Assembly (NCBI GenBank): GCA_937967405.1
Contig: CALCJV010000113.1
Location: 1 to 54,310, forward strand
Source: an uncultured Chloroflexales bacterium
GTDB lineage: Bacteria > Chloroflexota > Chloroflexia > Chloroflexales > Chloroflexaceae
Direction: 5' to 3'
Length of the DNA stretch: 54,310 nt
The translations under genes and the position numbers were made by a program. A model generated the notes under the pieces. It was not told where the DNA came from. It ran no database searches and saw only the letters and a program-made list of their open reading frames with translations. Below, piece by piece: positions 32,807 to 42,379 of this stretch; within the stretch, counting starts at the first letter, position 1, and each line of letters opens with the position of its first letter.

Positions 32807-34306
32807 GTGAAGATTACCACAGAACGCTTGCCCAAGAGCTTGATTGCACTGGATGTAGAGCTTGAACCAGCCCAAGTTGAAAAGGGCTTGGATCGGGCTG
32901 CCCGGCGCATCTCTGCGAAACACAATATTCCCGGCTTTCGCAAAGGCAAAGCCCCCCGCTTTATTGTTGAAAAATACTTTGGGCGCGAAGCCCTGCTCGA
33001 AGAAGCCACTGAGGACTTGATAAACAAAGCCTACCGCGCCGCACTGGAACAGGAGAAGATTGAACCTGTCGGGCAAGGGCAGATTGAGGCGATTGATGTC
33101 AACGAGGGCTTTCGCTTCCGCATCACCGTGCCTGTCTATCCGACAATTAAGCTCCCCGATTATCGTGCTATTCGCATCCCGCTGAAGGTAGATACCATTA
33201 CCGATGAGATGGTTGAGCTGGCTCTCAATCGTGCGCGGGATCGCCATGTTGTCCTGCGTGAGTTGGAAGAACCACGCCCCGCGCAGCAGGGCGATCAACT
33301 TACGGTGCGGCTCGAAACGCTAGTGGATGGTGTGCGGGTGGAGGAGTTTGAGGAAGCCGATGAGGTTCCTGAAACAACGCTGGTACTCGATCCGGATTAT
33401 GTGATTGAGCCACTCTATCAAGGCTTGCTTGGCGCACAACTCGAAGAGACTCGTGAAATCCCCGCGCACATTCCCGCCGATCACGAGGATGAGCGCGTGC
33501 GCGATAAAGATGTTGTGTTCAAGGTGCAGGTCACTGCGATCCAAGAACGCCTGCTGCCCGAATGGGATGAACTGCCTACCCTCGAAGAGTTTGAGGGGAC
33601 GCTGGAGCAGTTCCGCGAGCATACCCGCACCGATCTGGAGCAGCGGGCCAAGCACCGTGCTGAGCAGGATGTGCTCAACCGCTTTATCGCGCAGGTGATC
33701 GCGCAGACCGAGTACGATCTGCCCGATGTAATGATCACGGAAATTGCGGATGAGTTGCTGAATGAACAAGGCGCACAGTTTGCTCGCTACGGTGTCTCGC
33801 TTGATCAGATGCTTCAGTTCCGCAATCAGACCCGTGAGGATGCTCGTGCCGAGTTTATGGGCGAGGCAGAGCAACGCTTGAAGACCCGTCTTGCGCTGGG
33901 GCAGATGCTTAAGCGCGAGATGCTTATGCTTGATCGGGACGAAGTCCAATCGGCTGCCCAAGCAATCCTAGAAAGCTACACCCAAGAAGAGTTGCCGACG
34001 GCGATGCAGGCTCTCAGCAATCCGCAGACGCGCGAGCAGTTTCTGTACAATGTGGCTCATTCAGTGCTCGATACCAAGCTCCGTGCCCGCTTGCTGGCCA
34101 TTGCCGCAGGTGAAGCCCCAGAGCCGAGCAGTGACCACGCCGCGCATGATCACAGCGATAGTGCTGTGCCTGCCCCGGAGGCTGATCCCACTGATGGCAG
34201 TCCTCCCATTGTGGGAGCTGCTGAAGCAGCAGCCTCCCCAGAAGAACAGGTTGAAGCGGAACAGAATCAGAGTATACTGAAGACAGATGAACATGATCCG
34301 GCCTAA
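32807..34306 (+). CDS. tig: Trigger factor
   Basis: The ribosome-bound chaperone that meets nascent chains at the exit tunnel. The 499-residue protein starts with GTG (AAGGAA just before) and contains the ribosome-docking loop GFRKGKAP (43-50), a peptidyl-prolyl isomerase-like middle domain (about 155-245) and the helical substrate cradle. The last 60 residues are an added acidic and His-containing tail (AAHDHSDSAV onward) not typical of E. coli Tig. It is followed by clpP after 27 bases and clpX after a further gap, the classic tig-clpP-clpX order. Confidence 0.96.
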   Translation: MKITTERLPKSLIALDVELEPAQVEKGLDRAARRISAKHNIPGFRKGKAPRFIVEKYFGREALLEEATEDLINKAYRAALEQEKIEPVGQGQIEAIDVNEGFRFRITVPVYPTIKLPDYRAIRIPLKVDTITDEMVELALNRARDRHVVLRELEEPRPAQQGDQLTVRLETLVDGVRVEEFEEADEVPETTLVLDPDYVIEPLYQGLLGAQLEETREIPAHIPADHEDERVRDKDVVFKVQVTAIQERLLPEWDELPTLEEFEGTLEQFREHTRTDLEQRAKHRAEQDVLNRFIAQVIAQTEYDLPDVMITEIADELLNEQGAQFARYGVSLDQMLQFRNQTREDARAEFMGEAEQRLKTRLALGQMLKREMLMLDRDEVQSAAQAILESYTQEELPTAMQALSNPQTREQFLYNVAHSVLDTKLRARLLAIAAGEAPEPSSDHAAHDHSDSAVPAPEADPTDGSPPIVGAAEAAASPEEQVEAEQNQSILKTDEHDPA

Positions 34307-34333
34307 CGCCTAGAATAGATGAGGAAAGACCCT

Positions 34334-34999
34334 ATGAATTGGATGTCGCCAGAACCAATAGACTGGAGTTCGCCTCGCCCAGAGGCACTCGTCCCGATGG
34401 TAGTGGAAAGCACCAATCGCGGCGAACGTGCCTTCGATATTTATTCGCGCCTGCTCAAGGAGCGAATCATCTTGCTTGGTACGCCGATAGAAGACCAGAT
34501 TGCCAACCTGATCGTCGCGCAGCTGCTCTTCCTCGAACACGATGATCCCGAACGCGATATTAACATGTACATTAACAGCCCCGGTGGTTCTGTCACCGCT
34601 GGGCTAGCGATCTATGATACGATGCGGGCGATCCGTGCCCCTGTTGCTACCTACTGTGTCGGCATGGCCGGCAGCATGGCCACGATTTTGCTGGCGGGTG
34701 GCGAGCGGGGCAAACGCTACAGCCTGCCGCACTCGACGATCCACATGCACCCGGCGGGCGGTGGCGCACGCGGCTACGCCCCAGATGTCGAGATTATGGC
34801 CCGCGAGTTGCTGCGGATGCAGCAGATCACCCGCGAACTCCTCGCCCGCGATACAGGGCAACCGCTGGAGCGGATTGGCAAGGACTTTGACCGCGACTTG
34901 TTTATGGACCCGGTGCAAGCCCGTGAGTACGGGATTATTGATGAGATTCTCAATGGGGATGACCTCGTGAGTACGGGGCGCAATCATCATGCACTGTAG
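34334..34999 (+). CDS. clpP: ATP-dependent Clp protease proteolytic subunit
   Basis: ClpP forms the 14-subunit proteolytic barrel used by ClpX and ClpA/C. The 221-residue protein shows the catalytic triad Ser114 (GMAGSMAT), His139 (IHMHPAGGG) and probably Asp188 ([10 protein letters not shown]). [19 protein letters not shown] is the strand-and-helix signature. The start at 34334 ([11 protein letters not shown]) is preferred over 34319 because the earlier ATG lies within the GAGGAAAG ribosome site. The N-terminal extension before [16 protein letters not shown] is about 23 residues and may be processed. It lies 27 bases after tig. Confidence 0.97.
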   Translation: MNWMSPEPIDWSSPRPEALVPMVVESTNRGERAFDIYSRLLKERIILLGTPIEDQIANLIVAQLLFLEHDDPERDINMYINSPGGSVTAGLAIYDTMRAIRAPVATYCVGMAGSMATILLAGGERGKRYSLPHSTIHMHPAGGGARGYAPDVEIMARELLRMQQITRELLARDTGQPLERIGKDFDRDLFMDPVQAREYGIIDEILNGDDLVSTGRNHHAL

Positions 35000-35017
35000 G
35001 GGCTGCGCGGGCAGTAG

Positions 35018-35039
35018 GCTGAGTCACCGGTGACCCAGC
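35018..35039 (+). terminator. Palindromic hairpin after clpP
   Basis: GCTGAGTCACC (35018-35028) pairs with GGTGACCCAGC (35029-35039), 11 positions with one mismatch and no separate loop. Only a weak T run follows. It may partly separate clpP from clpX transcription or be an operator. Confidence 0.4.
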
Positions 35040-35209
35040 TTGCCACCCGTCAATCAGAATCGGAACAACTTGGCACATACACAATGACTATTGCTCTTTG
35101 GCTCTAGTGCACGGGTACTATCAACAGGGTTAACATAAGATTGTGCCTTGCTCCATGCAGTTCTTAGCGTCCTTGCGGAGTAGAGCCTGATTGCATCGGG
35201 AGGTTAAAA

Positions 35210-36505
35210 ATGACCCGTTCGCGCAATACCAACAATCGCGGTTCTTATATGTGTTCCTTCTGTGGGCGCGGCCAAGATGAAGTGCGCCGCTTGATTGCTG
35301 GGCCCGGCACGATCTTTATCTGCGATGAGTGCGTGGCCTTGTGCAGTGCGATCATTGCGGAAGAGATTGAGCAGCAAGTGGCCGTACCGCGCCGCCCCGC
35401 CAATCCCAAACCGACCCGCCTGCCGCCACCGCGTCGCATCCGCGAAAAGCTCGATCAGTATGTGATTGGGCAGGAACGCGCTAAGATTAGCCTCTCGGTT
35501 GCCGTCTACAATCACTACAAGCGCGTGCGGGCCAATTCACGCATTGATGATGTGGAGATTGGCAAGAGCAACATCCTCGTCATCGGGCCCACTGGTAGCG
35601 GTAAAACGCTGCTCGCGCAGACACTCGCCCGCATCATTGATGTGCCTTTTGCAATTGCTGATGCCACCGCCCTGACCGAAGCAGGTTACGTCGGTGAAGA
35701 TGTGGAGAACATCCTCTTGCGCCTGATCCAAGCCGCCGATGGTGATATTGAACGGGCCCAGACGGGGATCATCTACATTGATGAGATTGACAAGATTGCA
35801 CGCAAATCGGATAACCCCTCAATCACCCGCGATGTGTCGGGCGAAGGTGTGCAGCAGGCCTTGCTGAAAATCCTCGAAGGTGGCGTGGCGCATGTGCCGC
35901 CGCTGCCGGGCCGCAAGCACCCGCAGCAGGAATATATCCCCTTCGACACAACCAATGTACTGTTCATCTGTGGGGGTGCATTCGAGGGACTAGAGGCGAT
36001 TGTCGAGCGGCGGATTGGCAATCATCGGCGGATTGGCTTCAACCAAGCTGAGCCAGCCATCGAACCTGAAAGCGTGATGCGTCACGTCACCCCCGATGAT
36101 CTGCTGCGGTATGGTTTTATTCCCGAATTCATTGGCCGCTTGCCAGTGGTGACGACGCTCGACAAGCTCGATAAGCCCGCGATGTTGCAAATTCTTACCG
36201 AGCCGCGCAATGCGTTGATTAAGCAGTATGAGAAGATGCTTGCCCTAGATCGGGTCGAGCTGGAAGTGACCCGCGATGCGCTCGAAGCGATTGTCGAGCG
36301 AGCAATGGCAACCCGCACTGGGGCGCGGGCCTTGCGCTCAATTGTCGAGGATGTGCTGCTTGACGTAATGTATGAAGTGCCATCGCAAGAGCATATCGGG
36401 CGGTGTATCATCAATGCCGAAGTGGTACACGGGCGCGGGCATCCAGTGCTTGTGCCGCGCACCGAACGCGGCGAGTATCGCCGCCGCTTGGATGAAGCTG
36501 GCTAG
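35210..36505 (+). CDS. clpX: ATP-dependent Clp protease ATP-binding subunit ClpX
   Basis: ClpX unfolds substrates, including ssrA-tagged proteins, and feeds them to ClpP. The 431-residue protein has the N-terminal C4 zinc domain (C15, C18, C38, C41), Walker A GPTGSGKT (126-133), the pore loop AGYVGED, Walker [14 protein letters not shown] and the sensor and C-terminal helical domain. GGAGG stands 7 bases before the ATG. A gap of 210 bases separates it from clpP, so it may have its own promoter, but I do not see a strong one. A response regulator starts 15 bases after its stop. Confidence 0.98.
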   Translation: MTRSRNTNNRGSYMCSFCGRGQDEVRRLIAGPGTIFICDECVALCSAIIAEEIEQQVAVPRRPANPKPTRLPPPRRIREKLDQYVIGQERAKISLSVAVYNHYKRVRANSRIDDVEIGKSNILVIGPTGSGKTLLAQTLARIIDVPFAIADATALTEAGYVGEDVENILLRLIQAADGDIERAQTGIIYIDEIDKIARKSDNPSITRDVSGEGVQQALLKILEGGVAHVPPLPGRKHPQQEYIPFDTTNVLFICGGAFEGLEAIVERRIGNHRRIGFNQAEPAIEPESVMRHVTPDDLLRYGFIPEFIGRLPVVTTLDKLDKPAMLQILTEPRNALIKQYEKMLALDRVELEVTRDALEAIVERAMATRTGARALRSIVEDVLLDVMYEVPSQEHIGRCIINAEVVHGRGHPVLVPRTERGEYRRRLDEAG

Positions 36506-36520
36506 CAACATAGGACTGCG

Positions 36521-37258
36521 ATGGGTGTTCTGCGCCATGTGTCTGATCGTGGGGGGCGCGAGGAGCTGCCACCACGCCGTATTCTGGTGGCGGATGATGA
36601 TCCGGCGATTGTCACCTTGATTGTAACGACGCTGGACAATCCGCGCTATGAGTTAGTGACGGCCAGCAATGGGCTAGAGGCGATTGCCGCATTCGAGGCG
36701 AATAGCTTTGATGCGGTGATCCTCGATGTAATGATGCCGTTTGCCGATGGCTTTCAGGTTTGTCGTCACATCCGCGAACGTAGCGATGTGCCGATCTTGA
36801 TCTTGACTGCCCGCAGCGGCACCGAAGATGTTGTTCACGGCTTTGAGTTGGGAGCCGATGATTATATCCCTAAGCCCTTTAAGACGGCTGAACTCATTGC
36901 CCGCATGGAAGCAATCTTGCGGCGTGTGGCGGGCTACCAACATCGGCGGGCTCCACCGATTGTCGAGTTGGGCGAATTGCACATTGATATGCCCCGCCAC
37001 CGCGTGTTGGTGCGTGGCACGGAAGTTTACCTGACCCCGATGGAGTTTGAGTTGCTCTACTTTCTCGCAGCAAATGTGGGGCAAGTTTTTGATCGGGAGA
37101 CGCTCTACCGCGAAGTGTGGGGCTACGATCACGTTGGTGAAACCAATCTCGTAGATGTGTGTGTGCGCCGCCTGCGTGAGAAAGTTGAAGCGGAACCATC
37201 CCGGCCTACGCTGATCATCACCGTGCGTGGGGTGGGCTACAAGTTTGCCGAGCAGTAA
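36521..37258 (+). CDS. OmpR/PhoB-type response regulator
   Basis: A 245-residue two-component transcription factor. The receiver domain has the acidic pair in VADDDP, phospho-acceptor Asp69 in AVILDVMMP, and Lys118 in YIPKPF. The winged-helix domain (about 145-240) ends in the typical DVCVRRLREKVE and IITVRGVGYKF. It starts 15 bases after clpX, so it is likely part of the same transcript. No sensor kinase is adjacent, which makes it an orphan here. An N-terminal extension of about 19 residues before RRILVADD may mean a later start, but no better ribosome site is seen. Confidence 0.94.
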   Translation: MGVLRHVSDRGGREELPPRRILVADDDPAIVTLIVTTLDNPRYELVTASNGLEAIAAFEANSFDAVILDVMMPFADGFQVCRHIRERSDVPILILTARSGTEDVVHGFELGADDYIPKPFKTAELIARMEAILRRVAGYQHRRAPPIVELGELHIDMPRHRVLVRGTEVYLTPMEFELLYFLAANVGQVFDRETLYREVWGYDHVGETNLVDVCVRRLREKVEAEPSRPTLIITVRGVGYKFAEQ

Positions 37259-37337
37259 AGCCGAGAGATCGCCACCGCCTGACCGTACCGGTTTGTGGCG
37301 GTATGCTGAAGGTGGCTAGCCGACGCGGAGGTGTGAG

Positions 37338-37970
37338 GTGTCTGAGCATCATGTGTATGTCTCGCAGCATCCCCTTGTGCTGCACAAACTCGCCCTGTTA
37401 CGCAGCAAAATGACTGAGCCGAAGAAGTTCCGCGAACTTGTCCGCGAAATTTCGTTGCTCCTATTTTACGAAGCCACCCTCGATCTGGAACTTGCGCCGC
37501 TCAATGTTGAAACCCCACTGGGGAGCGCAGCTGGGCATGAACTAGTCGAAACGATTGGCTTGATGCCGATCTTGCGGGCGGGCTTGGGCATGACCCACGC
37601 GATCCTCGAAATGTTGCCCGTGAGTCAAGTCTGGCACATTGGCATTTACCGCGATCATGAGACGCTGCAGCCGGTCACTTATTACAACAAAATGAATGAC
37701 CATACCAACGTTGATATTGCGATTGTGCTTGACCCGATGCTAGCTACAGGCGGCTCGGCAATTGCGGCGGTAGATATGCTCAAGGGCTATGGCATCCGCC
37801 GGATCAAGTTTTTGGGCTTGCTGGCGGCACCGGAAGGCGTGCGGGCTTTGTCGAGTGTGCATCCAGATGTGCCGATCCACCTTGCCGCGATTGACAGCCA
37901 TCTGAATGAGGTCGGCTATATTGTGCCCGGCTTGGGTGATGCGGGAGATCGCCAATTTGGCACTGCCTGA
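37338..37970 (+). CDS. upp: Uracil phosphoribosyltransferase
   Basis: Upp makes UMP from uracil and PRPP for pyrimidine salvage. The 210-residue protein begins [22 protein letters not shown] and has the PRPP loop [12 protein letters not shown] and the uracil-binding end [23 protein letters not shown] is also typical. The start codon is GTG at 37338 with GGAGG at 37327-37331. It is co-directional with clpX and the response regulator but follows after 79 bases. The next region carries the inverted repeat described at 37989-38102. Confidence 0.97.
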   Translation: MSEHHVYVSQHPLVLHKLALLRSKMTEPKKFRELVREISLLLFYEATLDLELAPLNVETPLGSAAGHELVETIGLMPILRAGLGMTHAILEMLPVSQVWHIGIYRDHETLQPVTYYNKMNDHTNVDIAIVLDPMLATGGSAIAAVDMLKGYGIRRIKFLGLLAAPEGVRALSSVHPDVPIHLAAIDSHLNEVGYIVPGLGDAGDRQFGTA

Positions 37971-37988
37971 CAGCGCGGCAGGGATGTT

Positions 37989-38110
37989 AGGTATCAGGTG
38001 TCGGGTCTTGGCATAGGGCGACTCCGATTGCACTGACACGTACAATTGTTTACCCCAATCCCTATCGTAGCTGCTCCCTAGCACCTGATACCCGACACCT
38101 GACCCCTGAC
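37989..38110. repeat. Inverted copies of an intergenic repeat (TCAGGTGTCGGGT family)
   Basis: TCAGGTGTCGGGT at 37994-38006 recurs in perfect inversion at 38090-38102, and GGTATCAGGTG at 37990-38000 recurs inverted at 38082-38092. The pair fills most of the upp to transferase gap. Both are built from 7-8 base units of the type (T/C)CAGGTGTCGGG. Degenerate relatives occur at 43261-43300 and around 39240-39285. Confidence 0.75.
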
Positions 38111-38128
38111 AGCGGGCGGAGGTAGACC

Positions 38129-39247
38129 GTGACAATCCTGCTCGAGGCCATGCTCACCTTTGCCCTTGCCGCTGCGCTCACTGCCGCGCTTGTGCCGCTG
38201 GTGCGGCGCATGTGCTGGCAGTATGGCTGGCTGGCGCAGCCCAACGCCCGCAGTATGCACACCGCGCCGATCCCGACGCTGGGCGGCGTGGCGATCCTCG
38301 CAGGCTTCTTTGTTGCGTTGGGGGTATCGGCCCTGTTTGCCCGCTTCGATCCGATGTTTGTGCGAACCCCGTATGAGAGCCTGCGCCTGCTGTTGCTGCT
38401 GATCGGGGTGCTGTTGGTGGCGGGCATTAGTCTCGCCGATGACATCTACAATTTGCCCGTGCTGCCACGGCTTGGGGTGCATATCCTCGCTGCGCTCGTG
38501 GCCGTGGGGCCGTACCTGTGGGATCACACGCTCTATCTTGATCTGAGCGGTGCGGCAACCGAAGCCCGCGGGATTATCCTCACCGCTTTCAACTTCCCGT
38601 TTGTGGAGCAGGTTCATCTGCACAACCTCAGCCCCTACCTCGCCATTGGCGCAACGGTGTTCTGGATTGTGGGCATGCAGAATATGCTCAACTGGCTGGA
38701 TGGGCTGGATGGTTTGGCGGCGGGGGTCACCTGCATTGCCGCGGTGGTGCTGGCGTTGCACGCGCTGGAGCTAGGGCAGTGGACCGTTGCGCTGTTGCCA
38801 CTGGCACTAGCAGGGGCGTGTTTTGGCTTTCTGCCCTACAATATCCACCCTGCCCGCATCTTTATGGGCGATGTTGGCGCAATGTCGCTGGGCTATATCC
38901 TTGCCGTGAGTGCGATTATTGGCGGGGCAAAGCTGGCCACTGCGCTGCTCGTGCTGGGTGTGCCGATCATTGATATGGCGTGGCTGATTATCACCCGTGT
39001 GCGCCACGGCCGCTCGGCGGCCCACGCCGGACGCGATCACCTGCACCACCGCCTGATTGCGCTGGGCTTCTCCCAACGCCAAGTGGTTGCGCTGTATTAC
39101 TTGCTCAGCACGATGTTTGGGGCGATTGCCTTGCTCGACGTGATGACTCCCACTGCCAAGTTGCTGGCTCTGTTGCTGCTCGGCGTGCTGGTGCTAGCGA
39201 CGATCTGGTATGCGGGGCGCGAGGTGCAGGATCGGGTGTCGGTGTAG
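38129..39247 (+). CDS. Undecaprenyl-phosphate sugar-1-phosphate transferase (WecA/TagO-like)
   Basis: A 372-residue polytopic membrane enzyme of the MraY/WecA family, which moves a sugar-1-phosphate from a UDP-sugar to undecaprenyl phosphate and so starts polymer assembly. Motifs visible are ISLADDIYNLP (metal-binding Asp pair), NWLDGLDGLAAG, FMGDVGAMSLGY and GRDHLHHRL, the last being typical of WecA/TagO rather than MraY. About 10-11 membrane helices. The start is GTG at 38129 with GGAGG before it. It probably initiates a wall-linked or exopolysaccharide polymer. No related pathway genes are beside it, and a terminator follows. Confidence 0.9.
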   Translation: MTILLEAMLTFALAAALTAALVPLVRRMCWQYGWLAQPNARSMHTAPIPTLGGVAILAGFFVALGVSALFARFDPMFVRTPYESLRLLLLLIGVLLVAGISLADDIYNLPVLPRLGVHILAALVAVGPYLWDHTLYLDLSGAATEARGIILTAFNFPFVEQVHLHNLSPYLAIGATVFWIVGMQNMLNWLDGLDGLAAGVTCIAAVVLALHALELGQWTVALLPLALAGACFGFLPYNIHPARIFMGDVGAMSLGYILAVSAIIGGAKLATALLVLGVPIIDMAWLIITRVRHGRSAAHAGRDHLHHRLIALGFSQRQVVALYYLLSTMFGAIALLDVMTPTAKLLALLLLGVLVLATIWYAGREVQDRVSV

Positions 39248-39321
39248 GTGGGGTGATAGGCTTCGGGGGTTAGGTGGCAGGGACAGCAGAACACACAGAA
39301 TACGAATGAAAGTAGGCGTAG

Positions 39322-39350
39322 AGCCGCGTCAAGGACGCGGCTTTGGGCTT
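39322..39350 (+). terminator. Intrinsic terminator after the WecA/TagO-like gene
   Basis: AGCCGCGTC (39322-39330) and GACGCGGCT (39334-39342) form a perfect 9-pair stem with a 3-base loop, followed by TTGGGCTT. It lies 75 bases after the transferase stop and before the convergent CrtO-like gene. Confidence 0.75.
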
Positions 39351-39382
39351 ACCGTAATGTCCAATGGCTTGGCGCAATAGGC

Positions 39383-41044
39383 TCAGTGCGGGCGATTGGC
39401 CGAGGCCCATAGCCCCGCACCGGCTGCGAGCAAGCCCGCGCCTACGGCCAGCTTGGGCAGCCACTCGTTGCGCCACGCATCATCCAGCACCGTCCGCGCC
39501 GTATTGTAGCCGCTTGCGCCGAATACACCGCCGCCTGGATGGGTGCTTGCGCCAGTCAAGTATAGCCCCTTGATTGGGGTGCGGTAGTTTGCTAATTCAG
39601 GCAGTGGGCGGAAGAAAAACATCTGGTCAAAGCTCATCTCGACGTGCATCACATTGCCATTGATTAGCCCGATGCGCTGCTCCAGATCATACGGAGTTTG
39701 GATATAGCGATCAATGATGGCCCCGCGCATATTCGGGGCGTAGCGGTAGAGCACGGCTTGGATGCTATCCGCCACCTGCTCGCGGATGTCGCTCCACTGC
39801 TGTCCATTGGCGAGCGTGTAGGGGAAATATTGGGCCCAGAGAAAGACAGTGTGTTTGCCCGGCGGGGCCACGTCGGGGTCTATGGCACTGAAGGTCATGG
39901 CAATCACGGCGGGATCACGTGAGGGCATGCCGTGCAGGTAGTCATCATAGGCTTGGCGCACGTACTGCATGGAGGGTGCAAGCAGTTGTAGCCCGTGATG
40001 GCTCTCGTGGGGCAGGCCGCCGCTTGGGGCGGCGATGTAATCGGGCAGGGCATTGGCGGCGCAGCGCACCGTCATGCCAAAGCCATTGCCGATGCGGATG
40101 TTTTTCAGGCGTTCGATCATCCGGTTGGGCAGGTGGTCGGGGCCAACCATATGCAGCAGCGTAGTGAGGACGTGGGCATTCGAGATGACCAACGGCGCAG
40201 CAAAGCGATCCCCACTTTCTAGCTCAACGCCGCGGACCTTGCCGTGCTCAACAATGATGCGCTTGACGGGGGCATTCACCTTGATTTCGCCGCCCATGTG
40301 TTCCAGCGAGCGGGCCATTGCTTGGGTGAGCATGCCGCTGCCCGCCCGTGGGTGCTTTGCGCCGCTTGTGTGCAGCATGGCGTGCCAGCCGAAGAAGTCG
40401 CCCGAGGCCAGTTCGTCGGGTGGTGGCCCGCTCTGGGCGGCCAGCCACGTCATCGCTGCTCGCATTGCCGCACTCTCGAAGGTCTCGTTGATCAGCTGGG
40501 CGTAGCTCGTCATCAGGCGGCGGGTGACTTCGAGCGGGTTGCGCGAGTCGGCGGGCAGGTGGGGCACACTGGCGGCCACACTGGCGAAGAGGCGCGTCAC
40601 TGAGGGCGGATTGAGAAAGGCATCAAACACGGCCTCGTTAATCGGCTTCCAGAAGGCCATAAATTGGCGGTAGGCTTCGGCATCTTTGGGGCTGACACGG
40701 GCAATGCTCGCGCAGGTCTTTTCTAAATCGCGGTAGAACGAGATGGAGCCACTGCCGTCGGGCAAGGGATAGAAGGCGAAGGGGTCCATGTCAATATACG
40801 CTAGCCCGTGCTGTTCGAGTTCCAGATCGCGGACAATCGGGGTGAGGTGGATCATAATATGCGCGGATGAGCCAATATCAATCTTGTAGCCGGGGATCAC
40901 CTCTTCGGTGCACACGGCTCCCCCCACCATGCAGTAGCGTTCCAGCACAAGCACCTTCAACCCCGCTTTGGCGAGGTAGCCCGCGCAGGTCAAGCCATTA
41001 TGTCCGGCCCCAACAATGATTGCATCATATCCAGCGTGTGCCAT
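39383..41044 (-). CDS. crtO: CrtO-type carotenoid ketolase / phytoene-desaturase-family oxidoreductase
   Basis: A 553-residue FAD-dependent oxidoreductase. The N-terminus holds the dinucleotide motif DAIIVGAGHNGLTCAGYL. The body follows the layout of cyanobacterial beta-carotene ketolase CrtO, with SISFYRDLEKTCASIARVSP, INGNVMHVEMSFDQMFFFRP, and the end TPIKGLYLTGASTHPGGGVFG. CrtO adds a 4-keto group to carotenes; keto-carotenoids are known in some Chloroflexales. Related desaturase/isomerase-like proteins with other substrates share this pattern, so the ketolase role is inferred. The last 30 residues add a glycine/alanine hydrophobic helix (LAVGAGLLAAGAGLWA), perhaps a membrane anchor. It follows citrate synthase with a terminator between. 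Confidence 0.8.
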   Translation of the reverse strand: MAHAGYDAIIVGAGHNGLTCAGYLAKAGLKVLVLERYCMVGGAVCTEEVIPGYKIDIGSSAHIMIHLTPIVRDLELEQHGLAYIDMDPFAFYPLPDGSGSISFYRDLEKTCASIARVSPKDAEAYRQFMAFWKPINEAVFDAFLNPPSVTRLFASVAASVPHLPADSRNPLEVTRRLMTSYAQLINETFESAAMRAAMTWLAAQSGPPPDELASGDFFGWHAMLHTSGAKHPRAGSGMLTQAMARSLEHMGGEIKVNAPVKRIIVEHGKVRGVELESGDRFAAPLVISNAHVLTTLLHMVGPDHLPNRMIERLKNIRIGNGFGMTVRCAANALPDYIAAPSGGLPHESHHGLQLLAPSMQYVRQAYDDYLHGMPSRDPAVIAMTFSAIDPDVAPPGKHTVFLWAQYFPYTLANGQQWSDIREQVADSIQAVLYRYAPNMRGAIIDRYIQTPYDLEQRIGLINGNVMHVEMSFDQMFFFRPLPELANYRTPIKGLYLTGASTHPGGGVFGASGYNTARTVLDDAWRNEWLPKLAVGAGLLAAGAGLWASANRPH

Positions 41045-41088
41045 AGGGGTTCACCTTCTAGAACTGATTGACGATTACGATCACACAC

Positions 41089-41128
41089 AAAAGCGGCGAC
41101 TCCGGCACACCTGCGCCAGAGCCGCCGC
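41089..41128 (-). terminator. Intrinsic terminator after citrate synthase
   Basis: On the minus strand a 14-position stem (41115-41128 with 41093-41106, one mismatch and one G-T pair) around an 8-base loop runs into TTTTGTGTG. It should end most transcripts before the CrtO-like gene. Confidence 0.8.
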
Positions 41129-41140
41129 ACGCCAGAGCCG

Positions 41141-42304
41141 CTAATCGCGTTCGGCAATCGGCACGTAGGGCACATTTTCTGGCCCAATGTATTCCGATTC
41201 GGGGCGGATCAGGCGGTTGTTGCTGTATTGCTCATAGACGTGCGCCGTCCAGCCAGACACGCGGCTGATCGCAAAGAGCGGCGTAAACAGGTCAATCGGA
41301 ATATCCATCATGTAGTAGAGCGAAGCCGAATAGAAGTCTACATTGACCGGCAGGCTCTTGTTGGCCTGCACCACTTCGCGCATCTTTTCACTCATATCAA
41401 TCCAGCGCGTGTCGCCAATCTCAGCAGCCATCTCGTGGGCCAGCTTCCGCAGCCACGTAGCGCGTGGGTCATCCGCTTTGTAGACGCGGTGGCCGAAGCC
41501 CATCACCTTGCGTTTCTCTTCGAAGGCATTCATCAGCCACGGCTCGACGTTGGCTACATCGCCGATTTGGAGTAGGGTTCGCATAACCTGCTCATTCGCG
41601 CCGCCATGCAAAGGCCCCTTAAGTGTGCCGATGGCGGAGACAATCGAGCTGTGCAAGTTGGAAAGGGTGCTTGCGGTGATGCGGGCCGCGAAGGTGCTCG
41701 CATTCAAGCCGTGATCGGCGTGCAGGATGAGGGCCACATCAAGGGCCCGAGCCACCTTCTCGGATGGCTCCTTACCAGTGAGCATGTAGAGGAAGTTGGC
41801 CGCGTGGCTCAGATCGTCACGGGGGTTGATTGGCCACAAGCCTTGCCGAATGCGATGCCATGCAGCAACAATCGTGGGCATAGACGAGGTCAGGCGGATG
41901 GACTTGTTGACGTTAGCTTCGAGGGAGTTGTCGCCCTCGTCGGGATCGAAGGCAGCAGCGGCGGAAACAGCGGTGCGGAGTGCGCCCATGGCGGAGGTGC
42001 GGCGCGGCAGGGCCAAGAGGAACGAGAGTACCTGATTGGGGATCAGGCGGTTTTTGACAAATTTGTCGTTGAAATTCTTCAGTTGCGCGATCGTGGGCAG
42101 ATCGCCATACCAGAGCAGTGCAGTCGTTTCCTCAAAAGTGGATCGCTCGGCAAGCTCGTTGATGTCAATTCCGCGATAGATTAGGCGGCCATTCAGTCCA
42201 TCAATCTTGCTGATTGCAGTGCGGGCGGCAATGATGCCTTCCATGCCTTCCTTGCGCGGCGCGGCGCGGGCAGCTTCGACGGTGGGGGTTTCCGAAATAG
42301 TCAT
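41141..42304 (-). CDS. gltA: Citrate synthase
   Basis: Condenses oxaloacetate and acetyl-CoA to citrate at the entry of the TCA cycle. The 387-residue protein is of the short prokaryotic type, with catalytic His in ADHGLN and in KGPLHGGANEQV, the MGFGHRVYK segment and catalytic Asp in VNVDFYSASLYY. RVSGWTAHVYEQY closes the active site. An N-terminal stretch of about 20 residues precedes the family core GIIAARTAISKIDG. Methylcitrate synthase (prpC) is very similar and cannot be excluded, although no prpB or prpD is nearby. A terminator follows on its strand. Confidence 0.95.
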   Translation of the reverse strand: MTISETPTVEAARAAPRKEGMEGIIAARTAISKIDGLNGRLIYRGIDINELAERSTFEETTALLWYGDLPTIAQLKNFNDKFVKNRLIPNQVLSFLLALPRRTSAMGALRTAVSAAAAFDPDEGDNSLEANVNKSIRLTSSMPTIVAAWHRIRQGLWPINPRDDLSHAANFLYMLTGKEPSEKVARALDVALILHADHGLNASTFAARITASTLSNLHSSIVSAIGTLKGPLHGGANEQVMRTLLQIGDVANVEPWLMNAFEEKRKVMGFGHRVYKADDPRATWLRKLAHEMAAEIGDTRWIDMSEKMREVVQANKSLPVNVDFYSASLYYMMDIPIDLFTPLFAISRVSGWTAHVYEQYSNNRLIRPESEYIGPENVPYVPIAERD

Positions 42305-42379
42305 TGTCTTACATGTCCTTTCTCTTCATTGAATGGTGTGTACGCACCGGAGACATACACATTCGATATTGATTATATA

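Noticed and set aside
35000..35209. tRNA or other RNA gene between clpP and clpX
   Set aside because: No cloverleaf or T-loop motif is seen; only the palindrome at 35018-35039.
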